A stretch of 64,000 bases of DNA from Candidatus Nitrosotenuis cloacae (GCF_000955905.1 NZ_CP011097.1:383957-447956); one strand, 5' to 3'. Positions 7,061 through 15,642 are shown, counted from the first letter of the stretch. The notes: a model not told the origin generated them from the letters alone. Made by a program: numbers and translations.

Positions 7061-7151
7061 TGGGCCGAGAGAGATTCGAACTCTCGACCTTTCGATGTCT
7101 GAAAGGTTGTTTTATCAGTCGAACGCTCCAGCCAAGCTGAGCTACCGGCCC
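7061..7151 (-). tRNA. tRNA-Ile (GAT) with a 16-nt intron
   Basis: The acceptor GGGCCGG pairs with TCGGCCC (one G-T pair) and the T arm is GAGAG TTCGAAT CTCTC. The anticodon stem is TTCGA/TCGAA with loop CTGATAA, anticodon GAT. A 16-nt intron (7097-7112) sits after position 37. It makes a strict bulge-helix-bulge: central helix CTGA/TCAG with 3-nt bulges TAA and ACA, cut between their second and third bases. Confidence 0.95.
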
Positions 7152-7189
7152 TAAAAAAATCCAATTACTACGGTCTTAAAAGTGTGTGG

Positions 7190-7753
7190 TCAGTTCTTCC
7201 ACTTTATTGAACAACCAATTGAAGGATCAAAATCTTTTGCCAATGGTTGGCCTGCAAGTAATTTTTCCACAACTCCAATCATTGTTTTCTCTGTTGCCTT
7301 GTCTTCAGGCTTCATCGCATTGTCTATCTTTCCATGAAAGACCAACTTGCGATCCTTGTTAAACAGAAATGGGTCGGGGGTGCAGACTGCTCCATATTTT
7401 TTTGCAATCTGCTGCGTTTCATCCACTAAATATGAAAATACAATTCCTCGCTCTTTTGCAAATTCCTTCATGCTATCAAAACTGTCATCTGGATATGCAA
7501 CTGCGTCGTTGCTGTTTATGCCAATCACTGCCAACTTGCCTTTGAACTCGTTTTGAATCTCGTTGATTGCATCAACTTTTGCCTTAACGTATGGACAGTG
7601 GTTGCACATGAAAATTACCAAAACTGCATCATGGTCTTTGTAGCTTGCAAGTGAGTGTTTTTTGTCGTCCACTCCCAAAAGCTCAAAGTCAGGTGCCAAA
7701 TCGCCCTTTTTGAGGACTACTTGGGATTCCATTACGACCATGTTTTGCGCCAC
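7190..7753 (-). CDS. thioredoxin-fold redox protein (AhpC/TSA-like)
   Basis: The product of up to 187 residues has the peroxiredoxin/TlpA-type opening KKGDLAPDFEL. The active-site motif CNHCPYV is at residues 50-56, a CxxC at the start of a helix as in thioredoxins. The conserved cis-Pro region CTPDPFLF is near 123-130. The FHGKIDN region is typical of a thioredoxin-family subgroup often annotated as alkyl hydroperoxide reductase/thiol-specific antioxidant. The likely role is cytoplasmic thiol-disulfide exchange or peroxide defence, since there is no signal peptide. The GTG at 7753 is the longest start, but the ATG at 7741 is equally possible. Confidence 0.88.
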   Translation of the reverse strand: MAQNMVVMESQVVLKKGDLAPDFELLGVDDKKHSLASYKDHDAVLVIFMCNHCPYVKAKVDAINEIQNEFKGKLAVIGINSNDAVAYPDDSFDSMKEFAKERGIVFSYLVDETQQIAKKYGAVCTPDPFLFNKDRKLVFHGKIDNAMKPEDKATEKTMIGVVEKLLAGQPLAKDFDPSIGCSIKWKN

Positions 7754-7827
7754 TTATTTTACAAATAAAAATTCTTGCCTGATGTGAGGACAACAATTAA
7801 AATCTGCGCATCAAAGCCATTCTCTGA

Positions 7828-7899
7828 GGGCTGATAGTTCAGTGGTAGAATGCCCGCCTTGCACGCGGGAGGTCAGGGGTTCAAGTCCCCTTCAGTCCA
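7828..7899 (+). tRNA. tRNA-Ala (TGC)
   Basis: Acceptor GGGCTGA/TCAGTCC, anticodon stem CCCGC/GCGGG with loop CTTGCAC (anticodon TGC), and T arm AGGGG TTCAAGT CCCCT. There is no intron. Confidence 0.95.
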
Positions 7900-7971
7900 C
7901 TTACATCGATCTTTTGCAAGTTTGAATCCAAGAGATGGATTTAAATATGATATTTAGAGTGAAAAATTGGA

Positions 7972-8088
7972 ATGGCAGCACCATCATACGTAGCAGAATC
8001 CATCGCAGTATGGATACCAATGATTGTCGGTTTAGCACCAGGATTAGTATACTGGTTTGTAATCACCGGCATGCGAAATAGAAAATAA
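7972..8088 (+). CDS. 38-residue single-span membrane peptide
   Basis: A 38-codon ORF starts at ATG 7972 and begins MAAPSYVAESIAVWIPMIVG. One membrane helix (about residues 10-31) is followed by the short basic tail MRNRK. A good TATA-like TTAAATATGA is at 7941-7950, about 27 nt upstream, which fits a leaderless transcript. A T-rich tract follows the stop. Size, topology and promoter spacing support a real gene. It could be a small subunit of a membrane complex, but nothing identifies which. Confidence 0.7.
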   Translation: MAAPSYVAESIAVWIPMIVGLAPGLVYWFVITGMRNRK

Positions 8089-8198
8089 CCATTCATTTCT
8101 TATCTTTTATTCTTAATTTTTGTAAAACCTTCTAGTCCACATTGTTTACAATATGAAATTCCTTATGTGATTAATGCCGCCTGTGTAGCAAAGATACG

Positions 8199-9281
8199 AT
8201 GAAACGCCTACTTGCGGTATTTGCCTTATTGTTCTTACTATTCCCTATTTCTCAGACTCTGGCACAGGTAACTGACACACAATCCACACTTGGAGTAAAA
8301 CTAACAAACACAGCACCGTTCATCTACAAAGATTCTGAGGGATACACCGTTGTGATTGGCGAGGTAGAGAACACCAAGAGCTTTCCTGTGAATAATGTCA
8401 AAGTCTGGGTAGGATTCTTTTCTGGAGATGCCTCTGGCTCTGCAGGAGAATCCCCACTCGAAACAGTAACTGGTACTAGTTTACTTGCGGTGATTCCTGC
8501 AAAAGGCAAGTCCCCATTTATCATAACCTCACAAACACCGGATCCTGAAATCTCCGAAGTCACAATTAACATGCTTGGCTTTAACTCGGCAACGCAAAAA
8601 CAGCAGGTTCTGGAAATCATTCCGGATGTGCTGTTGATTGGCGAGACAGTTACCGTTGACGCCAAAATAACAAATTCTGGCTCAGACAAGGCAGCAAACG
8701 TAAAGGCTCATCTGATTGGATATGATTCTTTCAGTCCACCACGAATAGTTGGAATTCAAAGCATTTCAGTAGATGATATCTCATCAAAGAAGGGTGCAGA
8801 CATATCGTTTGATGCTGCAATGGATCCACGTGCATCATCATTTAAGATAATTGCAGAATCGGACAACTATCAATCCAAGATGACAAACATTGACAAAGTA
8901 TCATTGGATGCGCCAACCAAGCTCATCACAATAAATGATGTTGAAGTATTGGACTCTGATGGAGTGCGTATTTCTGAAATAAAACTAGGTGACACTGTGG
9001 ATATTACAAGTGATCTGTCAATCCAGTTCTCTGCGGTAAATGGGCCATCACAACAATACGTGTACTATGCACAAGTAAAGCAGTTTGGTGAGAAAGCACC
9101 GGTGGAATTTTTGGGAGTCTCAGAAGGCGAGTTTGACTCAGCAGAACCACAAACCGCAACAGTAAGCTGGACACCAGAACATGAAGGCGGATTCTTCATA
9201 GAGACATATGTTTGGGACCAAAATGCAATAGCACTTGCAGCTCCAAGCAAAACCATTTCTGTTATTTTGGTAAGTCCATAA
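8199..9281 (+). CDS. secreted protein with Ig-like / CARDB-like domains
   Basis: The 360-residue product starts with a clear signal peptide (MKRLL followed by a hydrophobic core, cleavage probably after LAQ near residue 23). The rest is beta-rich. A segment at about 45-130 and a second at 140-220 (GETVTVDAKITNSGSDKAAN) look like CARDB-type Ig-like domains. A third domain covers about 240-358. No catalytic motif is seen. It is likely a cell-surface or adhesive/structural protein, a class common in ammonia-oxidising archaea. The Ig-rich protein at 58857 shares this general style. Confidence 0.8.
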   Translation: MKRLLAVFALLFLLFPISQTLAQVTDTQSTLGVKLTNTAPFIYKDSEGYTVVIGEVENTKSFPVNNVKVWVGFFSGDASGSAGESPLETVTGTSLLAVIPAKGKSPFIITSQTPDPEISEVTINMLGFNSATQKQQVLEIIPDVLLIGETVTVDAKITNSGSDKAANVKAHLIGYDSFSPPRIVGIQSISVDDISSKKGADISFDAAMDPRASSFKIIAESDNYQSKMTNIDKVSLDAPTKLITINDVEVLDSDGVRISEIKLGDTVDITSDLSIQFSAVNGPSQQYVYYAQVKQFGEKAPVEFLGVSEGEFDSAEPQTATVSWTPEHEGGFFIETYVWDQNAIALAAPSKTISVILVSP

Positions 9282-9306
9282 ATCCCTCATCTCATAGTAT
9301 TGTATA

Positions 9307-9771
9307 ATGGCAAAGTTTCGTCTGGTTGCAATGGGTGGTACATTTGATATCATTCACAAAGGACACCTCACATTGTTAGAGGGCGCATTTTCGGTTTCCT
9401 CCAAAGTGATAATTGGATTGACCAGTGACGAGCTAGCGGCAAAAAAAGGCAAAAATCTGAATCACAACTATTCACAGCGATTTGACACACTAAAGCAAAC
9501 AGTTGAGAAAAAATTCCCAAACCATGATTTTGTAATCAGTAAGCTGGACAATGATTTTGGGCCTGCGGTTCTTGAGGCAGATGTACAAGCATTGGTGGTA
9601 AGTGGTGAAACGGAATCACAGGGAGATGCATTAAACAAGCTTCGGGCGCAAAAAAACCTCTCACCAGTTGAGATAGTAATAATTCCAATGGTTTTGGCAA
9701 AAGATGGCACCAGAATCTCCACTACCAGAATCCGAAACTCTGAGATCGATTCTCAGGGAAACTTGTTATAA
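9307..9771 (+). CDS. coaD: phosphopantetheine adenylyltransferase (archaeal type)
   Basis: This enzyme transfers AMP from ATP to 4'-phosphopantetheine, giving dephospho-CoA, the penultimate step of CoA synthesis. The 154-residue protein belongs to the nucleotidyltransferase superfamily. GGTFDIIHKGH at residues 10-20 carries the HxGH motif, and ISTTRIR near 138-144 is the second ATP-binding motif. Length and the GLTSDELAAKK segment match the archaeal/eukaryotic PPAT group rather than bacterial CoaD. CoA demand is high in organisms using the 3-hydroxypropionate/4-hydroxybutyrate cycle. Confidence 0.92.
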   Translation: MAKFRLVAMGGTFDIIHKGHLTLLEGAFSVSSKVIIGLTSDELAAKKGKNLNHNYSQRFDTLKQTVEKKFPNHDFVISKLDNDFGPAVLEADVQALVVSGETESQGDALNKLRAQKNLSPVEIVIIPMVLAKDGTRISTTRIRNSEIDSQGNLL

Positions 9772-9837
9772 GTTGACAAAGTGCTTGCCTATCTTTGAGT
9801 CATCCAAATAAAACAAAAATTCCAAAACATACCACGC

Positions 9838-10167
9838 TTGACTCTGATTAACCATCTATCAAAAAAATTCACAAACAATGTAACTGGACTCCAAGAGGGA
9901 CTACATCCTGAAAGCTTGGCATTTTGGTACTCTCAAATAATAAAGGAGGCAAAAGATATGGCGCCTGCCTGGCTTGTGGATAAGATTAACGTAAAGCAAG
10001 ATCCAATCCTGCCAATGAAGTTCAACTTGGATATATCAAAAAGAGCAGTACGATATTTCATGATGGCAGTAGATGATAATCTAGTAAAAATGCCAAGCTC
10101 AACTAGGCTGTATTTTCTCAAAGTTCAAGAGACTCTATCTGATGAAATGGACAAATCTCTTGTCTAG
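9838..10167 (+). CDS. hypothetical conserved small protein
   Basis: The 109-residue soluble protein probably starts at TTG 9838. It is mostly helical, with a HPESLAFWYSQI segment near residues 23-34 and basic stretches. There is no signal, membrane segment or metal motif. It converges on the gene at 10164 with a 4-bp overlap of 3' ends. Function is not recognised. Confidence 0.65.
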   Translation: MTLINHLSKKFTNNVTGLQEGLHPESLAFWYSQIIKEAKDMAPAWLVDKINVKQDPILPMKFNLDISKRAVRYFMMAVDDNLVKMPSSTRLYFLKVQETLSDEMDKSLV

Positions 10168-10445
10168 TCCTTGACTATTTCTACAATTTCAGAAATTGTT
10201 TTTGTATCAATTATCTTGTTTACGTTATCCAAAACAGACTGGATGAAGTCAACAAAAATGTCAACCTGATCCGTGTCTTTGAGTACAATGGAATGAGCGG
10301 ACTTGTCCTTTAGTGAGATGACTACCTCGTTTTCGTATACATTCAAGATTGATGAAATGTATGTTTCTTTTCCATCCTTGATAAAGATCAAGCTTGCAAG
10401 CTTGGTTGCCTCGTATTTGTCTTGACAAATCACTTGAATTTTCAT
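10164..10445 (-). CDS. hypothetical small protein upstream-coupled to trpS
   Basis: The 93-residue acidic protein has alternating beta and helical patterns (IQVICQDKYEATKLASL at the start). Its ATG overlaps the end of trpS by 4 bp, so it is likely translated from the same mRNA as the second gene of a trpS operon. No domain is recognised. Confidence 0.75.
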   Translation of the reverse strand: MKIQVICQDKYEATKLASLIFIKDGKETYISSILNVYENEVVISLKDKSAHSIVLKDTDQVDIFVDFIQSVLDNVNKIIDTKTISEIVEIVKD

Positions 10446-11554
10446 TGGTCTTGATACAAGAATTTCTCTATCTGGTCTTTTGCTTTTTCGCGTCTTTGTT
10501 GGTGTGCTACTAGGAACTCTGTTACCTTTTCAATAAGAATTGCTTTTAGCTCACCCGTGAGCATTTTGCCTGATTTGTAATCATCGTATATTGTCTTTAA
10601 TTTCTTGTCGTCCGGCTCAAAAAAGATTCTCAGATATTGGTATGATACATCAATGTCTGGATTGCCGCCTATCTTTCTGTGGTCCTCAACAGTTGCCTGG
10701 CCGCCAGAAAATGCATATTTGTTTATCTTCTTTTTTATCATCTCTGGTGAATCCGTTGTGTATATTGTACCGCTTTCCTCGGATGCCGACATTTTTCCAC
10801 CAGGACCTGATAGCGATGGGATCATAATATTGTGAATTAGCGCTGGCTTTTCTCTGCCTATTTTTGGTGCGACATCACGAGTTACCCTAAAGTGGGGATC
10901 TTGGTCTACGCCAAGCGGAATCAAAACAGGCCTGTCCTCAATAAAACAAGGAGCAGATTGGAGCGAAGTATAAAAAATCATACCAATGTTTGTCTCACCG
11001 GTAAAGCCAAAGACTGCCTTTGTGTTTGAGAAATTGATCTTTTTTGCTACCTGCGCGGCAATTGGGTATAGGGTTTTGATGTTTTTTGTGTTGATTATTA
11101 TTTTTGTTTTCTCTGGCTTGAAGCCAAGTGCAATAAAGTCCAGTGCATTCTCATATGCAAATTTGCTTGTCTGCTCTAGTGTTAGGTCCTGCTTTGCGTA
11201 AAATTTTTCATCATCTGTTAGCTGAAAATACAGATTTGTATCGAATTTTTCCTGCAACCATTTTGTGAACACCCATGGAACCAGGTGTCCAATGTGTGTG
11301 TGGCCAGAAGGACCCCGTCCTGTATACAAAAAGAATTTTTTGCCCTTTTGATAGTCATCCAATATTCTTACCAGTTCTCTGTGTGAGAAGAACACGCCTC
11401 GTCTTAGCATAAAGTGAGTCTCACCTGTTGTTTTTTCGATTTTTTTTAGAACATCCGGTGTGATCTTTTCGGTGCCAAACTGTTTGATGAGCTTGTCATA
11501 GTCAATCTCTCCTTCTACATGCCATGGAGTGACAATGAATTCATCAGAAGGCAT
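10442..11554 (-). CDS. trpS: tryptophanyl-tRNA synthetase
   Basis: Charges tRNA-Trp with tryptophan; the matching tRNA-Trp gene is at 19559. The 370-residue class Ic enzyme has the HIGH motif as HTHIGH at residues 85-90 within GRGPSGHTHIGHLVPW and the KMSKS motif as KMSAS at 254-258. This is the archaeal/eukaryotic TrpRS type. The ATG at 11554 lies about 26 nt from a central TTTAAA element that seems shared with divergent pheS. A small hypothetical gene follows with a 4-bp overlap. Confidence 0.96.
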   Translation of the reverse strand: MPSDEFIVTPWHVEGEIDYDKLIKQFGTEKITPDVLKKIEKTTGETHFMLRRGVFFSHRELVRILDDYQKGKKFFLYTGRGPSGHTHIGHLVPWVFTKWLQEKFDTNLYFQLTDDEKFYAKQDLTLEQTSKFAYENALDFIALGFKPEKTKIIINTKNIKTLYPIAAQVAKKINFSNTKAVFGFTGETNIGMIFYTSLQSAPCFIEDRPVLIPLGVDQDPHFRVTRDVAPKIGREKPALIHNIMIPSLSGPGGKMSASEESGTIYTTDSPEMIKKKINKYAFSGGQATVEDHRKIGGNPDIDVSYQYLRIFFEPDDKKLKTIYDDYKSGKMLTGELKAILIEKVTEFLVAHQQRREKAKDQIEKFLYQDQ

Positions 11555-11576
11555 TCATGATCAAGTCAGGTTAAGG

Positions 11577-11582
11577 TTTAAA
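11577..11582. promoter_or_regulatory. symmetric TATA element shared by trpS and pheS
   Basis: The palindrome TTTAAA is centred about 26 nt from the trpS ATG (- strand) and about 28 nt from the chosen pheS TTG (+ strand). No other TATA-like sequence fits either gene, so one symmetric box may serve two leaderless aminoacyl-tRNA synthetase transcripts. Confidence 0.5.
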
Positions 11583-11606
11583 AAGTCTTTTCGGGTCGTT
11601 TTGCTG

Positions 11607-13013
11607 TTGTCTCAAGTCCTACATCCAATTGAGAAAACAATGATCAAATTATTACAGTCTGAAAAAAATCTCACAGAACAACAAATCATAGAAAAAACCG
11701 AACTCTCACCTGATCAAATCCGACGTGGAATAGAATGGCTCAAACTAAAGAATCTAGCACTTGTAATGGAATCTGAAAAATTCTTTTTGTCGCTTGGCAA
11801 AAACGGACTTGCGGCAAAACAAGATGGTTTGCCTGAGCGTAAACTAGTGAATCTTGTAGCAAACGGCCCAGTACCGTTTGATGATCTAAGAAAAAAACTA
11901 CTCGAGGACATGAATGTGGCAATTGCAAATGCCAAAAAAAATAACTGGATTGAGATCACAAAAAATGAATCCACAAGCATTGTATCGCTAAAGCAAAAGC
12001 CAGATCAAACAAGCGAGGAAAAGATTCTGGTACAAATTGGTGAAGGAAAAATACCACAAGACCAAGTCAGTGACCAATCCGCACTGGAATCACTCAAAAA
12101 AAGACCAGACTACATCATACTGGAATCAATAAAGACAAAGACTTTGGCTCTATCCGAGCATGCAAAATCAATTGATGTGGAATCTGCAGATTCCGGCGCA
12201 ATAGATGTAGAAGCAGATGTGCCACGAGTATATGCCGCAAGGACTCATCCATTAAAGGACACAATTAACGAAATTCGCGAAGTCTTTGTCAGCCTCGGAT
12301 TCTCAGAGATCTCTGGAAACTTTGCACAACCGAGCTTTTGGAATTTTGATGCATTATTCACACCACAGGATCATCCCGCAAGAGAAATGCAAGACACATT
12401 TTACATCAAAGACAAGCTCGCACAAGGCTTTGCCACTCCATCTCAGATAAAGCAAGTTTCCGATTCTCACAAAAAAGGCTGGAAGTATTCCTGGAGCCAA
12501 GACACTGCAAAGAAGATGGTTCTTCGAACACACACCACATGTGTCACAATAAAGTATTTGGCGGAAAACAAGCCAAGTGAGGCGCGAGTGTTTTCACTTG
12601 GCCGAGTATTCCGCAATGAAAAAGTAAGCTACAAGCATCTAGTCGAGTTTAATCAGGTAGAAGGAATCGTAGTTGGAAAGAATGTGTCACTGCGAGACCT
12701 GATGGGAATTCAAACCGAGTTTTACAAAAAGATGGGCCTAAACAAAATAAAGTTCTGGCCTACATTTTTCCCATACACAGAACCATCACTGCAAACAATG
12801 GTGTACAATGATCGTCTGCAAAAATGGGTTGAGCTCTTTGGAATGGGAATATTCCGACCAGAGGTGACAAAGCCATTTGGTATCACAAAGCCCGTGCTGG
12901 CATGGGGTGGAGGAATTGAAAGAATTGCAATGCTAAAGTACGGACTAGATGACGTGCGAGAGTTCTACAACAACAACCTGAATTGGTTGAGGAATGTTCC
13001 AAAATGCCAGTAG
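11607..13013 (+). CDS. pheS: phenylalanyl-tRNA synthetase alpha subunit
   Basis: The catalytic alpha subunit of the heterotetrameric class II PheRS. The longest frame starts at 11529 inside trpS. I prefer TTG 11607, giving MSQVLHPIEKT and 468 residues, because a TTTAAA box lies about 28 nt upstream. N-terminal winged-helix modules (about residues 1-170) precede the catalytic core, with the class II motifs near HPAREMQDTFY, RVFRNEKV and GWGGGIER-like AWGGGIERIAML. The last 10 bp overlap pheT in another frame, indicating translational coupling. Confidence 0.95.
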   Translation: MSQVLHPIEKTMIKLLQSEKNLTEQQIIEKTELSPDQIRRGIEWLKLKNLALVMESEKFFLSLGKNGLAAKQDGLPERKLVNLVANGPVPFDDLRKKLLEDMNVAIANAKKNNWIEITKNESTSIVSLKQKPDQTSEEKILVQIGEGKIPQDQVSDQSALESLKKRPDYIILESIKTKTLALSEHAKSIDVESADSGAIDVEADVPRVYAARTHPLKDTINEIREVFVSLGFSEISGNFAQPSFWNFDALFTPQDHPAREMQDTFYIKDKLAQGFATPSQIKQVSDSHKKGWKYSWSQDTAKKMVLRTHTTCVTIKYLAENKPSEARVFSLGRVFRNEKVSYKHLVEFNQVEGIVVGKNVSLRDLMGIQTEFYKKMGLNKIKFWPTFFPYTEPSLQTMVYNDRLQKWVELFGMGIFRPEVTKPFGITKPVLAWGGGIERIAMLKYGLDDVREFYNNNLNWLRNVPKCQ

Positions 13014-14641
13014 TCACTCTATATCTTTCAAGGCTGCAAAAAATAATCGGCAAGACAAACAAAAACAAGATAATTGATGCTTTACCGTTTTTGGGACTCG
13101 ACATTGAGGAGCAGACAGACCAATACATTCGAGTAGAGTACAGTCCTAATCGACCCGACTATGCAACAGATGTCGGAATTGCAGCAGGCCTACAGGGCTT
13201 GCTTGGAATCAAAAAAGGAATCTCAAAACTAGACATAAAAAAGCAAAAAGACAAGTCGTTTCTGATTAAAACAAGTCCTGCAGTAAAAAAAATCCGCCCC
13301 CACGTCTTGGGGTTGGTTGCCAAGGGCTCTAATCTTGATGATGAGGCAATCAGGCAACTAATTGCACTGCAGGAAGACCTTCACTTTGGAGTGGGGAGAA
13401 AACGAAGAAAGGCCTCAATTGGAATTCATGACTTTGATGCAATAAAACTACCACTACAGTACACCGCAGTATCAAAAGATCACAAGTTTGTTCCACTAGC
13501 AACACAAAATGAAATGTCAGTAAAACAAATTCTAGAAGAAACCGGTACTGGGCAAGACTATTCTGGAATACTTGGCACGGGGCACAATGTTCCAATGATT
13601 TTAGACGCTAATGGAAATACAGTATCATTCCCACCAATTATCAATTCTGCACTGACTACCATATCAACAAAAACAAAGAATCTGCTGATTGAGGTTACTG
13701 GCAATGATCAAAGCGCAGTGGCAGATACGCTCTCTGTTGTTGCCTCTGCCTTGCAAGGCTTGGGATTTACTCTATATGATTTCAAGACTGATCTGAAAAG
13801 CTCTTCAGATTATCTAAAAACAAGAACCATTCTCTTGGATCCTATTCTAGTAAACCAAACACTTGGCTTGCAGCTATTGCCATCACAAATTTGTATGATG
13901 TTGCAAAAATGTAGGCTGGATGCAACCGCAAAGGGCAAAAAAATCACATGTGTGATTCCGAGATTTAGATTTGATATTTTTGGTCCAATGGATCTAGTAG
14001 AAGAAGTTGCACTGGGATTTGGAATTCAAAATCTTGGGCCAACCCTACCGGCATCAGTCAGTGTTGGACAAAAAAGTAAAACTACGCTAGAATTGGACAA
14101 GCTAAGTCAAATTCTAGTAGGTCTTGGCTTTACAGAGGCGCTCAACTCATCACTTACTAGCAAGCAGGTTCTGTATGATCACACAAATCGAGACTCACAA
14201 AATCTAATCGAAGTGGCAGAATCAAAAAGCCAAGAATACACCATACTGCGTGATTCCATATTGCCTGGATTACTTGAGAATCTGTCTCGAAACATACACG
14301 AAACATATCCACAAAAACTCTTTGAGACTGGAACTGTTTTCTCAAAAGGCAACCCAATCAAGGAATCGATTTGCCTTGCATGTCTTAGCGCACACAAAGA
14401 CGCAGGCTATACTGAGATCAAATCCATACTACAATCACTACTAAAGACTGATTCAAACATTGAATGTAAAACAAAAACAGCGGAAAGTCCAATGTTTGCA
14501 AAAGGCAAAACAGCTGATATCGTGATCAATGATAAAAAAATAGGCATAATTGGTGAGATTGATTCACAAGTAATTGATAATTTCAAAATACGCGTTCCTG
14601 TAAGCGGATTTGAGATAATCCTGTCTGGTTCTGTCTTGTGA
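13004..14641 (+). CDS. pheT: phenylalanyl-tRNA synthetase beta subunit
   Basis: The beta subunit forms the (alpha-beta)2 PheRS and carries the B3/B4 editing and B5 domains. The start is ATG 13004 (MPVVTLYLSRL), inside the end of pheS; the longer frame at 12983 is rejected. The product is 545 residues, the archaeal/eukaryotic length. Visible parts are the N-terminal B1 region with SPNRPDYATDVG near residue 46, the GIHDFD region of the B3/B4 editing domain, and the B5-type CVIPRFRFDIFGPMDLVEEV stretch near 311-330. Confidence 0.95.
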   Translation: MPVVTLYLSRLQKIIGKTNKNKIIDALPFLGLDIEEQTDQYIRVEYSPNRPDYATDVGIAAGLQGLLGIKKGISKLDIKKQKDKSFLIKTSPAVKKIRPHVLGLVAKGSNLDDEAIRQLIALQEDLHFGVGRKRRKASIGIHDFDAIKLPLQYTAVSKDHKFVPLATQNEMSVKQILEETGTGQDYSGILGTGHNVPMILDANGNTVSFPPIINSALTTISTKTKNLLIEVTGNDQSAVADTLSVVASALQGLGFTLYDFKTDLKSSSDYLKTRTILLDPILVNQTLGLQLLPSQICMMLQKCRLDATAKGKKITCVIPRFRFDIFGPMDLVEEVALGFGIQNLGPTLPASVSVGQKSKTTLELDKLSQILVGLGFTEALNSSLTSKQVLYDHTNRDSQNLIEVAESKSQEYTILRDSILPGLLENLSRNIHETYPQKLFETGTVFSKGNPIKESICLACLSAHKDAGYTEIKSILQSLLKTDSNIECKTKTAESPMFAKGKTADIVINDKKIGIIGEIDSQVIDNFKIRVPVSGFEIILSGSVL

Positions 14642-14710
14642 TAGTTTCTATCATTCATTCAAAATTGTATTGATTTTCAGGTCTGAATTAATATTTGAGG
14701 GATTCTCAGC

Positions 14711-14876
14711 GTTTTTGCCCTAACAAGGCACACAGACGGACTGGAATGACTATGATGCTAAAACATGATTTTCGGGTCCACCCAGGTGTGCGACATGGGG
14801 CTACCCCGGACACAGAGCATGTTTGAGGAAATAGGCTAATTACCTGTGAGAATGTGTGAGTCAGTGCCGGGGTACA
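14711..14876 (+). ncRNA. candidate structured RNA, tandem H/ACA-like guide
   Basis: This gene-free region is more GC-rich than its surroundings and has two strong hairpins, each followed by ACA. Hairpin 1 has a lower stem GCACAC/GTGTGC (14728-14733 with 14786-14791), an internal loop, and an upper stem GGAC/GTCC (14738-14741 with 14776-14779). ACA is at 14793-14795, 14 nt after the upper stem, the classic pocket-to-ACA spacing. Hairpin 2 has TACCCCGG/CCGGGGTA (14802-14809 with 14867-14874), extended by CAC/GTG, with ACA overlapping its end at 14874. GA-rich apical loops could be kink-turns. A TATA-like TTAATATTT lies near 14689. Archaeal H/ACA RNAs guide pseudouridylation. The class assignment is inference. 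Confidence 0.4.
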
Positions 14877-14922
14877 TCATTTTAAGCAAAAATTATTAGA
14901 TTTGCAAAGTTGGTATCATACA

Positions 14923-15333
14923 ATGGCAAATTATTGGCTGTGCAAGCAAGAGCCAAGCACATACAACATTGAGCAGCTAAAAAAAGAAAAAACCACTGTC
15001 TGGGATGATGTCCACAATAATTTGGCGCTAAAGCACATGACACAGATGAAAAAAGGCGATCTGGCATTTTTCTATCATACCGGCGATGAAAAACAAGTCG
15101 TAGGTATTATGGAAATAATATCAAACCCATATCCAAACCTGAAAGAAAAAAACCCAAGGTTTGTTGTAATGGATGTCAAATACAAAAAACATTTGGATAA
15201 TCCTGTTACTCTTACTCAAATAAAGACAAACAAGAAATTCAAGGACTGGGAGTTGTTGAGAATCTCAAGACTCTCCGTTATGCCGGTTCCATCCCAAATC
15301 TGGGAAGAAATACTCAAAATTTCCCAAAAATAG
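14923..15333 (+). CDS. EVE domain protein
   Basis: The 136-residue product is a single EVE domain, a PUA-like fold thought to bind modified bases in DNA or RNA. Family features are the opening YWLCKQEPSTYNIEQL, then TTVWDDVHNNLALKHM, and MKKGDLAFFYHTGDEKQVVGI. I chose ATG 14923 over an upstream TTG at 14902 because the alignment to the family begins at MANYW. EVE proteins often sit with modification-dependent restriction or RNA modification systems. Here the upstream neighbour is the candidate H/ACA RNA, but no functional link can be shown. Confidence 0.9.
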   Translation: MANYWLCKQEPSTYNIEQLKKEKTTVWDDVHNNLALKHMTQMKKGDLAFFYHTGDEKQVVGIMEIISNPYPNLKEKNPRFVVMDVKYKKHLDNPVTLTQIKTNKKFKDWELLRISRLSVMPVPSQIWEEILKISQK

Positions 15334-15381
15334 AAACTGCCAATAGGTTTATTGATATATCCCGAGGTGTATACGTTAATC

Positions 15382-15621
15382 ATGGCAACAGCATACGTTT
15401 TGATAAACTGTGAACTCGGTTCAGAAGAAGCCATCATTAAGCAACTCAAGTCACTTGATGGCGTAAAAGAGGTTCACGGCACATTTGGTGCATATGACAT
15501 TCTGGCCAAAATAGAGTCTCCAACAGTTGAGGCATTACGTGAAACCATAACTTGGAAGATTCGTAAAATCGAGAAAATCCGATCTACATTAACCCTGATG
15601 GGTATTGAGGGTCAATCTTAA
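15382..15621 (+). CDS. stand-alone Lrp/AsnC ligand-binding (RAM) domain protein
   Basis: From ATG 15382 the product is 79 residues and corresponds to the RAM (Lrp/AsnC C-terminal) domain alone. Its order is a beta strand AYVLINCELG, a helix EEAIIKQLKSL, then DGVKEVHGTFGAYDILAKIE. No DNA-binding helix-turn-helix is present. Such proteins probably oligomerise with each other or with full Lrp factors and bind amino acids. An upstream TTG extension to 15352 is less likely because it overlaps a TATA-like region. Confidence 0.9.
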   Translation: MATAYVLINCELGSEEAIIKQLKSLDGVKEVHGTFGAYDILAKIESPTVEALRETITWKIRKIEKIRSTLTLMGIEGQS

Positions 15622-15642
15622 ACACTCTCTTTTTCTTGTGTC

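Noticed and set aside
6934-7140. Open frame running across the end of the B12-like regulator and through tRNA-Ile
   Set aside because: It overlaps a certain tRNA and a real gene in another frame, and its protein has no sensible composition.
14711-14876. RNase P or SRP RNA as identity of the structured region
   Set aside because: The region is too short, and the conserved RNase P elements (GGAAAGUCC-type, ACAGAA) and SRP domain IV loop are not present in the right order.
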